A stretch of DNA of 64,000 nt, taken from assembly GCA_016415585.1 (NCBI GenBank), contig CP066552.1, forward strand, positions 2,976,001 through 3,040,000. The letters run 5' to 3'. The translations under genes and the position numbers were made by a program. Origin of the DNA: Pectobacterium carotovorum (lineage in GTDB: Bacteria > Pseudomonadota > Gammaproteobacteria > Enterobacterales > Enterobacteriaceae). Every line of letters starts with the position of its first letter. The first letter of the stretch is position 1. Of this stretch, positions 55,859 to 64,000 are shown one piece after another. The notes below the pieces were generated by a model. It ran no database searches. It was not told where the DNA came from and worked only from the letters and a program-made list of their open reading frames with translations.

Positions 55859-56560
55859 CTAAATTGAGCACTCATCTTTCCCACACGCACTAGCGTTACC
55901 TTCAGACGTTATCTCCGCAGCTTCTTTATCAGCCCACAACATTTCGATTGTTTTCAGAAGGTACTCTTTGGGTTGTGCGCCTAAAAGCGTTTCTTTGCCA
56001 TCTATTACAAAACAGGGGACGGAATTAACCCCGGCCTTACCTGCAAGAATTTCATCTTGCCTGGATTCCAGGACAAAAGCTTCGGACCGCAACATACTTA
56101 AAGTTTCATCACGATCGAGTCCAAGTTCAACTGCAATTTTTACTAATACATCATGGTCAGCCAGGGGAAGATTATCAGTAAAATAAGCCCGAAATAATCT
56201 TTCGCTCATTGCAGCGCCTTTGCCTTTCGTTTCAGCAAATTTTGTCAGCCTGTGGGCATCAAATGTGTTGGTATACAACACGCTTTCATAGCGCATGTTC
56301 AGCCCAACACGACCACCCATTGAAACTATGTGGTCGATCATTTCCTTTGCCTGCTGCGGGCTTTTCCCGTACTTACGCTCAATCCTGCCCTGCGTTGAGG
56401 TTGTCACTTTTTTCTCTGCGCCGGGATCTAATTCAAAGACTTTAAATACCACGTCGACATCATCGGAATGTGTAAATTCGGAGAGTGCCTGTTCAAGATG
56501 ACGCTTACCGATATAGCAATAAGGGCAGGCAAAATCAGACCATACTTCAATTTTCATCAT
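55859..56560 (-). CDS. DsbA-family oxidoreductase, FrnE-like
   Basis: This 233-residue thioredoxin-fold protein has the active site CPYC near residues 13-16 (EVWSDFACPYCYIG) and the family phrase VPCFVIDGK near 185. The C-terminus ends CGKDECSI, adding two cysteines, as in FrnE-type proteins. There is no signal peptide, so it acts in the cytoplasm as a disulfide isomerase or in polyketide/redox chemistry. It is divergent from an esterase gene. Confidence 0.9.
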   Translation of the reverse strand: MMKIEVWSDFACPYCYIGKRHLEQALSEFTHSDDVDVVFKVFELDPGAEKKVTTSTQGRIERKYGKSPQQAKEMIDHIVSMGGRVGLNMRYESVLYTNTFDAHRLTKFAETKGKGAAMSERLFRAYFTDNLPLADHDVLVKIAVELGLDRDETLSMLRSEAFVLESRQDEILAGKAGVNSVPCFVIDGKETLLGAQPKEYLLKTIEMLWADKEAAEITSEGNASACGKDECSI

Positions 56561-56602
56561 TGTTCTCCAGTAGAAATGACAGAGGATAATCCCCTTGCAA
56601 TG

Positions 56603-56637
56603 ATACGATCATACTCGTACCATAGTTTTAAAGTCAA
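56603..56637 (-). promoter_or_regulatory. Promoter of the frnE-like gene with inverted repeat
   Basis: On the minus strand TTGACT (56637-56632) and TATGAT (56613-56608) form a promoter with an 18-bp spacer. TACGA (56603-56607) and TCGTA (56614-56618) make an inverted repeat around the -10. The half-sites resemble the palindrome before arsR. Confidence 0.55.
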
Positions 56638-56665
56638 CCCGTACTAACCTCAGCGTGAGATCACA

Positions 56666-57343
56666 ATGATATCTGCGACATCCCCTCGCCCCCCTCGTGA
56701 ATTTGAAACCGGCCTACACCCAAAGGCTACGATTATTTTGCTTCATGGTCTGGGTTCAAGTGGGGAAATCTTCTTACCTCTTGCGCGTAGTTTAGATTTA
56801 ACTGCGTTAGGCGACATCCGCATTGTGCTGCCGCACGCCCCAATTCAAGCAGTATCATGGGCGGGTGGACAGCACTTACCAGCCTGGTACGATTTACGTC
56901 ATTCTGATTTTTCTCGTCAGGAAGACGAGTCAGGACTGCGCAATGCAATGGCATATTATGAAAGCCTGATACACCGGGAAATTTCGCGAGGTATTAAAGC
57001 TAATCGGATAGTCATTGGGGGATTCTCTCAGGGCAGCGCGTTATCCCTGATGACAGGCATCCGTTTCGGGCATGGTCTGGCCGGAATTTTTGGTATGTCT
57101 GGCTATCTGCCTCTTGCCTCTGCTTCTTCAACTGAGCAGCATGATGCAAATCGAAGAACGCCTGTCTTTTTGGCTCATGGAGAAAAAGACAACATTGTAT
57201 TACCCGCGCTGGCATTAACAGCGCGGGATATCCTGCGAAATGCGGGGCATGAAGTTACATGGAAGACCTATCCAGTGGGACACACAATAATTGATGATGA
57301 ACTTCATGATTTAAGCCTATGGCTGAAGAAAGTTTTGGCTTAG
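56666..57343 (+). CDS. Phospholipase/carboxylesterase family hydrolase
   Basis: This 225-residue alpha/beta hydrolase has LLHGLGSSGEIFLPLA near residue 26, the nucleophile motif GGFSQGSALS near 119, Asp in HGEKDNIV near 176 and His in YPVGHTI near 209. It resembles the YpfH/EstB-type carboxylesterases acting on short acyl esters. No signal peptide. It shares a divergent 105-bp promoter region with the frnE-like gene. Confidence 0.88.
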   Translation: MISATSPRPPREFETGLHPKATIILLHGLGSSGEIFLPLARSLDLTALGDIRIVLPHAPIQAVSWAGGQHLPAWYDLRHSDFSRQEDESGLRNAMAYYESLIHREISRGIKANRIVIGGFSQGSALSLMTGIRFGHGLAGIFGMSGYLPLASASSTEQHDANRRTPVFLAHGEKDNIVLPALALTARDILRNAGHEVTWKTYPVGHTIIDDELHDLSLWLKKVLA

Positions 57344-57477
57344 TCAGATTGCAATTGTAGTGATGTGATGGACGCCCTTTTCGAATAAAGTCAGTGCCAT
57401 ACTTTTACTGACAGCACTAATCCGGCAGTAACATCGCATCACTACAAGTGTGTAGAGACAGACCAGGAGTTTTAACC

Positions 57478-57867
57478 TTATGCTAACGCCGACATAACCA
57501 GCGCGCTATCGACGTACTGCTCCATGGTCATAATTTTCCCATCCTCAAGGCGATAAAGGTGTGCAAATGATGCCGTCATCGCTTTGCCGGTTTTATTATA
57601 AACGCCGGAGTAAACCCCAAAAGCAGCAACATAGTTACCGTCGGCGAGAAACGTATGCGTCTTTGCCTGATAGTCTGTCCACTCAGTTGCCAGTCGCTGA
57701 AATACGTTAGCGATTATCTCTTCTGCACCGGTGTAAGTCCCTGCATAGGGGAACCCAGCCGCTTCAGTCCATGTCGCATTGGGGGACAGGACAGCAAGCA
57801 GGTTCTTTCCATTTTCTTCAGAGGTACCTTCATAAGTCGCGCGTATAATTTCCACATTACTCTTCAT
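57478..57867 (-). CDS. NTF2-like / SnoaL-family protein
   Basis: This 129-residue protein is a single NTF2-fold unit (MKSNVEIIRATYEGTSEENG, FPYAGTYTGAEEIIANVFQR, KIMTMEQYVDSALV). Members are ketosteroid-isomerase-like and bind hydrophobic ligands; many have unknown substrates. It starts 4 bp after the MBL-fold gene, so the two are cotranscribed. Confidence 0.8.
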   Translation of the reverse strand: MKSNVEIIRATYEGTSEENGKNLLAVLSPNATWTEAAGFPYAGTYTGAEEIIANVFQRLATEWTDYQAKTHTFLADGNYVAAFGVYSGVYNKTGKAMTASFAHLYRLEDGKIMTMEQYVDSALVMSALA

Positions 57868-57871
57868 TATT

Positions 57872-58720
57872 CTATCCCCAACTCATTTCGCCCTTGGCGA
57901 CTTTTGCACCAATTTGTAAAGCGACACTCATGCCAGCATCAGGATAACGTTTTGTCATGGCTGCAATCAGTTCGCTACTGTCGCTGGCCAGACTTAGCTC
58001 GTTCTCAAAAGCCAGAAGATAGTCGCGGGTATAGGTTATTGCTGAAATATCGGTAGCACCCTCAGGTAACATATGCCCTGCGATGACCGTAGTGGGATGT
58101 CTGGATGCCATGGTGTCCAGATTTTTTATCCAAAGTGCGCGACCCTCTGGACCTTGAGTGTCGGCGGTCCACACATGGGTACCAGAGAACACCAGTACAC
58201 CGCCAAAAATGGCGTTAAGCGAAGGTACCCAGAGATAACGACGGTTAGCGAGGCCATCAGCATCAATAATTTCGAGGGCCTGGCCTTCGAGAGATAACGC
58301 ATCCTCGTCAAATACCTCGGGCATAACGATGTCTGACAACGTTTGCGGGCCGTTGTCCTGGAGTTGTGGGCCCCACACTGCCAGTTTCTTATCAACACTT
58401 TTCTTAATGGCATCGATTGTCGACGATGCGGCAACGACACGAGCTTCCGGAAAGGCTGCTCTTACCGGACCGAGGCTAAAGTAGTAATCAGGGTCGCTTT
58501 GGCTAATATAGATTGTGGTCAGCTTTTTACCTGTTTTCTGGATAGCCTCTGCCAGCAGTCTGCCATCGGCGAGCGTAAAACCACCGTCAATAAGTACGGC
58601 TTCCTTATCGCCAGAGATCAGCACTGGCGAGCGATAAAAACCGTGCTCGCCGGCAGGAAAATGTGTCCAACTCAGGGGAATGTCCCTCCCTGCATCAGGG
58701 ACGTTGGTTTGTAGTGTCAT
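57872..58720 (-). CDS. Metallo-beta-lactamase-fold protein with altered metal motif
   Basis: This 282-residue protein has the MBL fold layout: EAVLIDGGFTLADGRLLAEA near residue 40, TIYISQSDPDYYFSLGPV near 74, and VIAGHMLPEG near 215. The usual HxHxDH is replaced by QSDPDY, so its histidine ligands are missing while the downstream His region remains. It may have lost hydrolase activity or bind metal differently. It is cotranscribed with the NTF2-like gene and probably with the DsbA-like gene upstream (57 bp). Confidence 0.8.
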   Translation of the reverse strand: MTLQTNVPDAGRDIPLSWTHFPAGEHGFYRSPVLISGDKEAVLIDGGFTLADGRLLAEAIQKTGKKLTTIYISQSDPDYYFSLGPVRAAFPEARVVAASSTIDAIKKSVDKKLAVWGPQLQDNGPQTLSDIVMPEVFDEDALSLEGQALEIIDADGLANRRYLWVPSLNAIFGGVLVFSGTHVWTADTQGPEGRALWIKNLDTMASRHPTTVIAGHMLPEGATDISAITYTRDYLLAFENELSLASDSSELIAAMTKRYPDAGMSVALQIGAKVAKGEMSWG

Positions 58721-58777
58721 CGTATTTTTCGCCTTCTGTTAAAGTGGTAATTAGGTGAGCATTGCTTTCACCAGACG

Positions 58778-59416
58778 TTATGAATCCACTAACTGACGTA
58801 CCCATTCATGAGGGTTTGAAAACAATATGCTTGAGTTTAGCATCCAGCGCTTTGAGCCGGATTCGGCAATAAAAGTGGGAACACCGCGTGCGCCAAATTC
58901 CCGCATTAATCGTTTCGCACGTTCAGTACGAGTATGGTTTGCTTCGAGCAAGTCTGCTGCAGGATCCAACACTTTCTTCGCCGCATTTTCCAGACCCTGA
59001 GAACTTAACACACCCGCAAGAACCAACAATGACGTGACGTCAAGCCCCTCAACATAACGAGCGTGTTGTATTGCTTTCAGCGCTTCAATTTCCCGCGAAG
59101 GGTTTGACAGTGATACTGCAGTAATCGCAAGCGTGGCTGAACCACTGTCAAATTTTTTCTGCTGGCCATGAAGCACTTTTTCGCGATAAATCTCGGAAAA
59201 AGGCTGCCCGGTGATATTAGAAATTCGCTGGTCGTTTTCCCACGCAAAAGCAGCAAATTCATTGTTCATGGGACGTGCGCCGGCATCTGAAAACAGGCCG
59301 GTTGGCATGAACTCAAGTTTAATGCCCGGAATGTCATTTAGTTCAGTAAGCACAGGTGACGCGCCGTAGCACCAACCGCAAAGCGGATCGAATAAGTAAT
59401 TAAGAATCATGTTCAC
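58778..59416 (-). CDS. DsbA-family protein with CGWC active site
   Basis: This 212-residue thioredoxin-fold protein begins MNMILNYLFDPLCGWCYGAS; the active-site CGWC lies near residue 13-16. The cis-Pro region is ARGVPTFIAES near 185. It lacks a signal peptide and is a cytoplasmic oxidoreductase of the DsbA/HCCA-isomerase type. It is divergent from a LysR gene (110 bp) and heads the operon with the MBL-fold and NTF2-like genes. Confidence 0.88.
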   Translation of the reverse strand: MNMILNYLFDPLCGWCYGASPVLTELNDIPGIKLEFMPTGLFSDAGARPMNNEFAAFAWENDQRISNITGQPFSEIYREKVLHGQQKKFDSGSATLAITAVSLSNPSREIEALKAIQHARYVEGLDVTSLLVLAGVLSSQGLENAAKKVLDPAADLLEANHTRTERAKRLMREFGARGVPTFIAESGSKRWMLNSSILFSNPHEWVRQLVDS

Positions 59417-59526
59417 AGGTGCCCCCTATTTTTAAAAGTAACTCATCATAGAAAACTTTTATTGGATATTAAATACATCCATGGTAAACAGCTTGTCATC
59501 TAAAAACATACAATTGGAATGCGGTA

Positions 59527-60426
59527 GTGAGAAAACTGGGAAATATCAGACGCCTTGCCTACTTTGTCTCCGTGGTTGAGGCTGGCTCATTTACTGCAGC
59601 TGCCGAGCGTTTGGGTATAACTAAAGCGGTAGTCAGTCATCAGGTCGCGCGTCTTGAAGAGGAGTTGAACACCACTCTTCTTATCCGTACTACTCGTACC
59701 ATTCGCTTAACGGATGCGGGGAAAGTCTTTTATGAGCACTGTGCGTCTATTCTACGTGATACAGAGGAAGCCTTTGCGGAGTTAGACGCACTGGTGGCTG
59801 AGCCCTCTGGGACATTGAGGCTGACAGCCCCTTTTGACTATGGGATCAGCGTCGTCGTTCCAGCTATCACGGCATTCAGTCAGCGCTATCCAGACTGCAA
59901 AGTTGATGCCGTGATAAGTGATAACAAGTTTGATATCGTGGCCAAAGATATAGAAATAGCCATACGTGTGGGCTGGTTAGATGACTCACATTTGCAGGCA
60001 AGAAAAATCGGGCACTTCCGGCAGCTGCTGATAGCCCCGCGCAATATGCAGCCGCAGGTAGAAAAAATTAATAAACCACAAGATATCAAACCACTGCCTT
60101 TTATTGCCAATACTGCTTTGCGCGAACCTTCACAATGGCATTTCACGCGGAATGGTACGGATCGACAAAGTATCAACGTGCAGCCCTCAATACTCATTAA
60201 TACCACGCTGGCGGTGCATGAAGCGGTGAGAGAAGGTGCGGGAATCTCTGTGTTGCCGGATTACGTTGTTAGTGAGGATCTGATTTCCGGCCGCTTAATT
60301 CAGGTGCTCCCAGAATGGGAACTGCCTTCAGGTGAGATTCATGCCGTTTTCCCCCCTTCTCGATTTCGCCCAATAAAGGTACGCTCATTTTTAAATATAT
60401 TGATGGAGAAAGATAAAGAGCGGTGA
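59527..60426 (+). CDS. LysR-family regulator (divergent from the DsbA-like operon)
   Basis: This 299-residue LysR protein has its winged helix at about residues 8-66 (GSFTAAAERLGITKAVVSHQ, LIRTTRTIRLTDAG). The start is a GTG at 59527; no ATG precedes the DNA-binding domain. By head-to-head position it controls the DsbA-like/MBL-fold/NTF2-like operon. Confidence 0.9.
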   Translation: MRKLGNIRRLAYFVSVVEAGSFTAAAERLGITKAVVSHQVARLEEELNTTLLIRTTRTIRLTDAGKVFYEHCASILRDTEEAFAELDALVAEPSGTLRLTAPFDYGISVVVPAITAFSQRYPDCKVDAVISDNKFDIVAKDIEIAIRVGWLDDSHLQARKIGHFRQLLIAPRNMQPQVEKINKPQDIKPLPFIANTALREPSQWHFTRNGTDRQSINVQPSILINTTLAVHEAVREGAGISVLPDYVVSEDLISGRLIQVLPEWELPSGEIHAVFPPSRFRPIKVRSFLNILMEKDKER

Positions 60427-60711
60427 ATGTGCTCATTAGAAGGTTAAGTTTTTTACTGAATTTTGCAACATGAACAGAATTGATGTGTTCACCACAGACA
60501 AATACAGATGACACCATGAAAAAATAATTTCCAGACAACTATTCAAGCCAAATATCTCCTCAGCTAATCGATCGATTTGGTCTGATTGTAAAACAGACCT
60601 GAATGTTCTGTTCCTGGTTTTCACAGTGGCTATGAATCCATGCCCCTAGTTAATTCCTCACCACCTGTTAATATTAATGCCGATATTCATGGGAAATACT
60701 GAGATAATTCA

Positions 60712-61251
60712 GTGACCGATAATATGGCGATTAACAGCGAAAAGCTGATCCCCTACCAGAAACCGCAGGTTCCGTTTATGGCGGCGGATCTTGTCCTGCC
60801 GGGCGTACTGAATGACTATCTTAAAGACGACCGACTCTGGGTGCCGGTAACTGAAAGTCTTAGCTTTAAGCCCCTGTTACTCAACACAACGTCGGGATAC
60901 TACATCAACCTCCTGAGGGTAAAAAAAAGTGGTGTCTTATCCCGCCATCGGCACAGTGGTGAGGTACATGCCTTTGTACTGAAGGGACGCTGGTATTACC
61001 TTGAACACGACTGGGTGGCGGAAGAAAATTCATTTGCCTATGAACCGTCGGGTGAAACCCACACGCTTTTCGTGCCTGAGGATGTTAAGGAAATGATAAC
61101 GCTCTTCACCGTGCGCGGCGGTTATACGTATGTCGATCCGCAGGGAAATGCGGTGGGTTATGAGGACATGTTTACCAAGCTGGAAATGACGCGTAAATAT
61201 TATGCAGAAACCGGTGTTCCTGAATCATATCTGACTCATATTATTCGCTGA
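60712..61251 (+). CDS. Cupin dioxygenase, 2,4'-dihydroxyacetophenone dioxygenase family-like
   Basis: This 179-residue cupin has the metal motif RHRHSGEVHAFVLKG near residues 77-91 and the second motif GETHTLFVPE near 118. It resembles 2,4'-dihydroxyacetophenone dioxygenase/ChrR-type cupins, which cleave carbon-carbon bonds with iron and oxygen. The start is GTG at 60712 or ATG at 60724; the choice does not affect the domain. It is monocistronic and converges on hemB. Confidence 0.78.
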   Translation: MTDNMAINSEKLIPYQKPQVPFMAADLVLPGVLNDYLKDDRLWVPVTESLSFKPLLLNTTSGYYINLLRVKKSGVLSRHRHSGEVHAFVLKGRWYYLEHDWVAEENSFAYEPSGETHTLFVPEDVKEMITLFTVRGGYTYVDPQGNAVGYEDMFTKLEMTRKYYAETGVPESYLTHIIR

Positions 61252-61314
61252 TATTATACAGGCACGGCATCTTTGCAGGGCCTGCATTTTGGGCCTATTT
61301 CTCTACCGGATGCA

Positions 61315-62295
61315 TCAGCACTCAACGCCATTTTCAGCAATATCCATTGCGAAATAGGAGAGAATAATATCAGCCCCCGCCCGCTTAATAGCACCGAGCG
61401 TTTCGCGAACGACTTTGCGTTCGTCAATGGCTCCGGCTCTGGCAGCAAACTTGATCATCGCATATTCACCACTGACCTGATAAGCCGCCAGCGGTAATTT
61501 TGATGCAGCACGAATATCACTCATCATGTCCAGACAGGTCCCGGCAGGCTTGACCATCAGCGCATCGGCACCTTCATATTCATCCAGAAGCGATTCCCGT
61601 ACCGCCTCCCGCCGATTCATTGGGTTCATCTGATATTGTTTACGATCTCCCTGTAGTACGCTGCCTCCGGCCTCCCTGAAAGGTCCGTACAGTGAAGACG
61701 ATAATTTTGTGGAATAAGCCATAATAGCGGTATCCATAAATCCGGCCTTATCGAGCGCGTGGCGAATAGCCCGCACCTGACCATCAGCAGCGGCGGAAGG
61801 TGCAATAAAATCAGCACCGGCAGCAGCAGCATTCACGGCCTGGCGTCCTAAGTTTATGAGTGTCGCATCATTGTCCACACCGTGGTCATGCAGCACCCCA
61901 CAGTGGCCGTGCGTGGTGTATTCACAAAAGCAGGTATCAGACATCACGATCATTTCCGGAACGGTATCTTTGCAGATACGCGTCATGCGCGCCACAAGGC
62001 CATTTTCATTCCAGGTATCGCTACCTGCCGCATCCATATGATGAGAGATCCCAAAGGTCATCACCGAGCGAATACCTGCCTGGGCGTAACGTTCGATTTC
62101 GTATGCCAGCTTTGATTCAGGAATACGCAGCACGCCGGGCATCGTGGCAATTTCTGCAAATGCAGACGTCTCTTCTTCCACGAAAATAGGCAAAACTAGG
62201 TCATCAAGGCTGAACGCTGTTTCCTGAAAAAGCATTCGTAAGGAAGGAGTCTTCCTCAGACGGCGTGGTCGTATTGCCGGGAAATTAGTATTCAT
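61315..62295 (-). CDS. hemB: Delta-aminolevulinic acid dehydratase (HemB), accessory copy
   Basis: HemB joins two aminolevulinate molecules to porphobilinogen in haem synthesis. The 326-residue protein has the zinc-cysteine region [15 protein letters not shown] near residue 115-129 and the active-site lysines in [16 protein letters not shown] near 197 and MVKPAG near 250. The ATG at 62295 ([16 protein letters not shown]) has AAGGAG upstream. Its place among LysR/oxidoreductase genes, behind an MFS exporter in the same direction (102 bp), suggests an additional hemB rather than the housekeeping one. A role in resistance to a HemB inhibitor or in extra haem supply is speculative. Confidence 0.88.
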   Translation of the reverse strand: MNTNFPAIRPRRLRKTPSLRMLFQETAFSLDDLVLPIFVEEETSAFAEIATMPGVLRIPESKLAYEIERYAQAGIRSVMTFGISHHMDAAGSDTWNENGLVARMTRICKDTVPEMIVMSDTCFCEYTTHGHCGVLHDHGVDNDATLINLGRQAVNAAAAGADFIAPSAAADGQVRAIRHALDKAGFMDTAIMAYSTKLSSSLYGPFREAGGSVLQGDRKQYQMNPMNRREAVRESLLDEYEGADALMVKPAGTCLDMMSDIRAASKLPLAAYQVSGEYAMIKFAARAGAIDERKVVRETLGAIKRAGADIILSYFAMDIAENGVEC

Positions 62296-62397
62296 AATAA
62301 CTCCTTTATTTGATTTGGATTCTGAGTTTGAATTTTTCACATTCAATTTCCAGCCCCATGTATAAATGGACCCGGATGATTAATTGTTTCGTCAATG

Positions 62398-63621
62398 TCA
62401 TTTAGTGTTATATGATCCGACCCGTAATTTTGTCTTGCTTCTTCCCGCGAAATAAGCTGATAAGGCAATACACGCACTCAAAACACTGCACAAAGAAAGA
62501 TAGCCATTCAGGGCTGTTTCCTGGGGGAAACGATCCATCATCACACTCAGCGAAAACGGCAGCCAGTTACCCGCGTATCCTACAATATAAAGCAGGTTTA
62601 TCAGATGGTGCCGCTGACTCTGTCTGGCGACCATATTAACGATAGTGGCAGCACCGACCAGTATTGCCCCATAGGCGAATCCTTCCAACATAACGGATAT
62701 GAAAAGAAGGTAGGGATCCGTTAGGTGTACACTGTAGAGGGCCAGAAAAACCGCAGCAAGTTGGGTTACTATCCCCATTTTCAGCGACGAATAATGATGC
62801 TTTTTTCTCATCACTATCTGGGTGATACCGGCGATCAGCAGGAAAGCTGACAGTGAATAGCTTACCAGTTGCACGCTGGCAACATTGAAATAGGTGCGAG
62901 CGAGGGTAGGCCCCTGAGACATAAACGTAGATGCCATTGCCCATGAGAGAAATATGGCCATGCAGCAGACGATGACGTCCCGGAAAGAGAGCGCCTTATA
63001 ACTTTGAGTACAGACCTTTTCCCGTTCAATAGTTACTGACGTACTGTGCCTGTTAATCACCTGACGACTACGCCAGATCCCGAATGAGGACATTAAAACC
63101 AGAATAAAAAGAATTATGTATGGGGCCTTAAGTGTATAAAAACTATAATGTACGATCTCCCCCGTTATTAATGGACCGATAGCCTGTCCTAGGATCAACG
63201 AGGCAGAAGCCGTCAATGCTGCTGTATTACTTACTTCCGTATCAAATATTTTAATCAGCGAACGATTAATATAGGCCATTAAAATACCTGAACCCAAACC
63301 TGTAACAAACCGGCCGAGAATAAGTATGATAAATTTATCAGCAAACATCATTAGTAGTGATGACAGCAAAACGCAGCCCAAACCTGCATAGAGAGGTCGT
63401 GTATATTGGTCTGACCTGAGATGAATACTGGCGGTGAATGCCAGCGCGAAAAGGACACCGACGGCGTAGACGCCAAATACCGTCATTATTTGAGAAGCGC
63501 TGAAGCCATATAAACTGATGTATACGGGATAGAGAGGAGTGGGAAGACTGCTGCTCAGCATGCCGGCAAAGAAAGCCAGGGCCAGTGCCATCCCTGCCCG
63601 TGATGTGTGTCTATCTGACAT
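62398..63621 (-). CDS. MFS transporter
   Basis: This 407-residue protein has about twelve hydrophobic helices and the MFS loop motif GRFVTGLGSGILMAYINRS between helices 4 and 5. It resembles sugar-efflux/multidrug-type exporters of the major facilitator superfamily. I chose the ATG at 63621 (MSDRHTSRAGMALALAFFAG); the frame is open to 63738. It precedes hemB on the same strand, so joint transcription is possible. The substrate is unknown. Confidence 0.85.
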   Translation of the reverse strand: MSDRHTSRAGMALALAFFAGMLSSSLPTPLYPVYISLYGFSASQIMTVFGVYAVGVLFALAFTASIHLRSDQYTRPLYAGLGCVLLSSLLMMFADKFIILILGRFVTGLGSGILMAYINRSLIKIFDTEVSNTAALTASASLILGQAIGPLITGEIVHYSFYTLKAPYIILFILVLMSSFGIWRSRQVINRHSTSVTIEREKVCTQSYKALSFRDVIVCCMAIFLSWAMASTFMSQGPTLARTYFNVASVQLVSYSLSAFLLIAGITQIVMRKKHHYSSLKMGIVTQLAAVFLALYSVHLTDPYLLFISVMLEGFAYGAILVGAATIVNMVARQSQRHHLINLLYIVGYAGNWLPFSLSVMMDRFPQETALNGYLSLCSVLSACIALSAYFAGRSKTKLRVGSYNTK

Positions 63622-63794
63622 AGTAATATCTTCTGTCTTGGAAAATGGATACGTTCTGTGGAAATTCATAAAACAGTAACACGATCCATGATTGAGGGGA
63701 TTCGAGCAGCAGGAATACCCACTGTGACGCAGTTTCACAGTGGAGAATTAAATATGACCGGGGAGACAACTAGTTAAGAGTATTGACTGAAAAC

Positions 63795-64000
63795 TCAAAT
63801 GCTCCAGGGATGCAGGGCTATCTGTTTTTCCATGAATTCAATAAAACAGCGGATGCGTGGGCTGAGATGCTGCCTTTTCGCGTAAATTATATAGAGCGGC
63901 TCCCTGACAGGAGACTGGAATGCCTTCAGAAGCGGTACTAATCTGCCTTCTCTAATATCCCGGTGAACGTGGAAGTCAGCCAGCCGGACGATACCTTCTC
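63795..64000 (-). CDS. LysR-family regulator (partial, N-terminus outside window)
   Basis: The last 68 codons encode the end of a LysR ligand domain: IREGRLVPLLKAFQSPVREP, then LYIIYAKRQHLSPRIRCFIE, and a TGA at 63795-63797. The DNA-binding part lies beyond the right edge. It is on the same strand as the MFS gene, with a 170-bp gap. Confidence 0.85.
   Translation of the reverse strand, partial: EGIVRLADFHVHRDIREGRLVPLLKAFQSPVREPLYIIYAKRQHLSPRIRCFIEFMEKQIALHPWSI

Overview
The window looks like a chromosome segment of an enterobacterial soft-rot plant pathogen, most likely Pectobacterium or a close relative in the Pectobacteriaceae. This is inferred from the mix of enterobacterial housekeeping genes (mmuP, dusC, queH, pepT, gsiABCD, moeAB, mtfA next to tRNA-Asn) and from protein similarity recalled from memory. 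No database search was run.

Region 1 (1-29.6 kb) is mainly backbone. It holds a partial S-methylmethionine permease gene with MetJ boxes, a large AT-rich toxin/adhesin-like gene (810-4601) that looks acquired, dusC, queH, a dppA-like peptide-binding gene broken by one amber codon, pepT, the gsiABCD glutathione importer operon, moeAB, a nitroreductase-like gene, a YegS-like lipid kinase and a membrane diguanylate cyclase. Next comes a GntR / fumarase-superfamily lyase / dicarboxylate transporter locus whose transporter is also broken by an amber codon. After it are a YqaE/Pmp3 peptide gene, an LprI-like gene, an hns paralogue with a YjaB-like acetyltransferase and a decayed traD-like gene, and then mtfA and tRNA-Asn(GUU).

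Region 2 (29.6-47.5 kb) is a mobilizable genomic island entered through tRNA-Asn and a P4-type integrase. It carries an Ec86-like retron (NDT-like effector, msr-msd RNA, RT), a DUF2971-like gene, a PAAR-pyocin toxin with two small downstream candidate immunity genes, an orphan pilS/pilV pair, a second hns paralogue, a lipoprotein, TraD-like and TraC-position genes, a hairpin-rich region, a MOBQ relaxase and a second reverse transcriptase of the defence-associated (Abi/DRT) kind. An IS3-family element (47498-48753) cuts into a lipoprotein gene at the right side and has no visible target duplication. No second copy of the tRNA 3' end was seen, so the right attachment site is not located here.

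Region 3 (48.8-64 kb) is a run of small-molecule oxidoreductase and hydrolase genes, each next to a divergent LysR or ArsR regulator: an old yellow enzyme, a tandem SnoaL protein, a luciferase-like monooxygenase, an HSL-family esterase, DsbA/FrnE-like proteins, a phospholipase/carboxylesterase, an NTF2-like protein with a metallo-beta-lactamase-fold protein, a cupin dioxygenase, an MFS exporter with a hemB paralogue, and a final partial LysR gene. It reads as an accessory detoxification/redox region.

The most interesting signals are: (a) two copies of an hns-[cargo]-TAGCTACCGCGCCCTCT-traD module, one intact in the island and one decayed on the other side of tRNA-Asn, with different cargo genes; (b) a complete retron whose msr-msd RNA can be drawn from inverted repeats; (c) a second, unassigned antiviral-type RT beside the relaxase; (d) a hairpin array before the relaxase; (e) two separate amber interruptions in otherwise intact transport genes.
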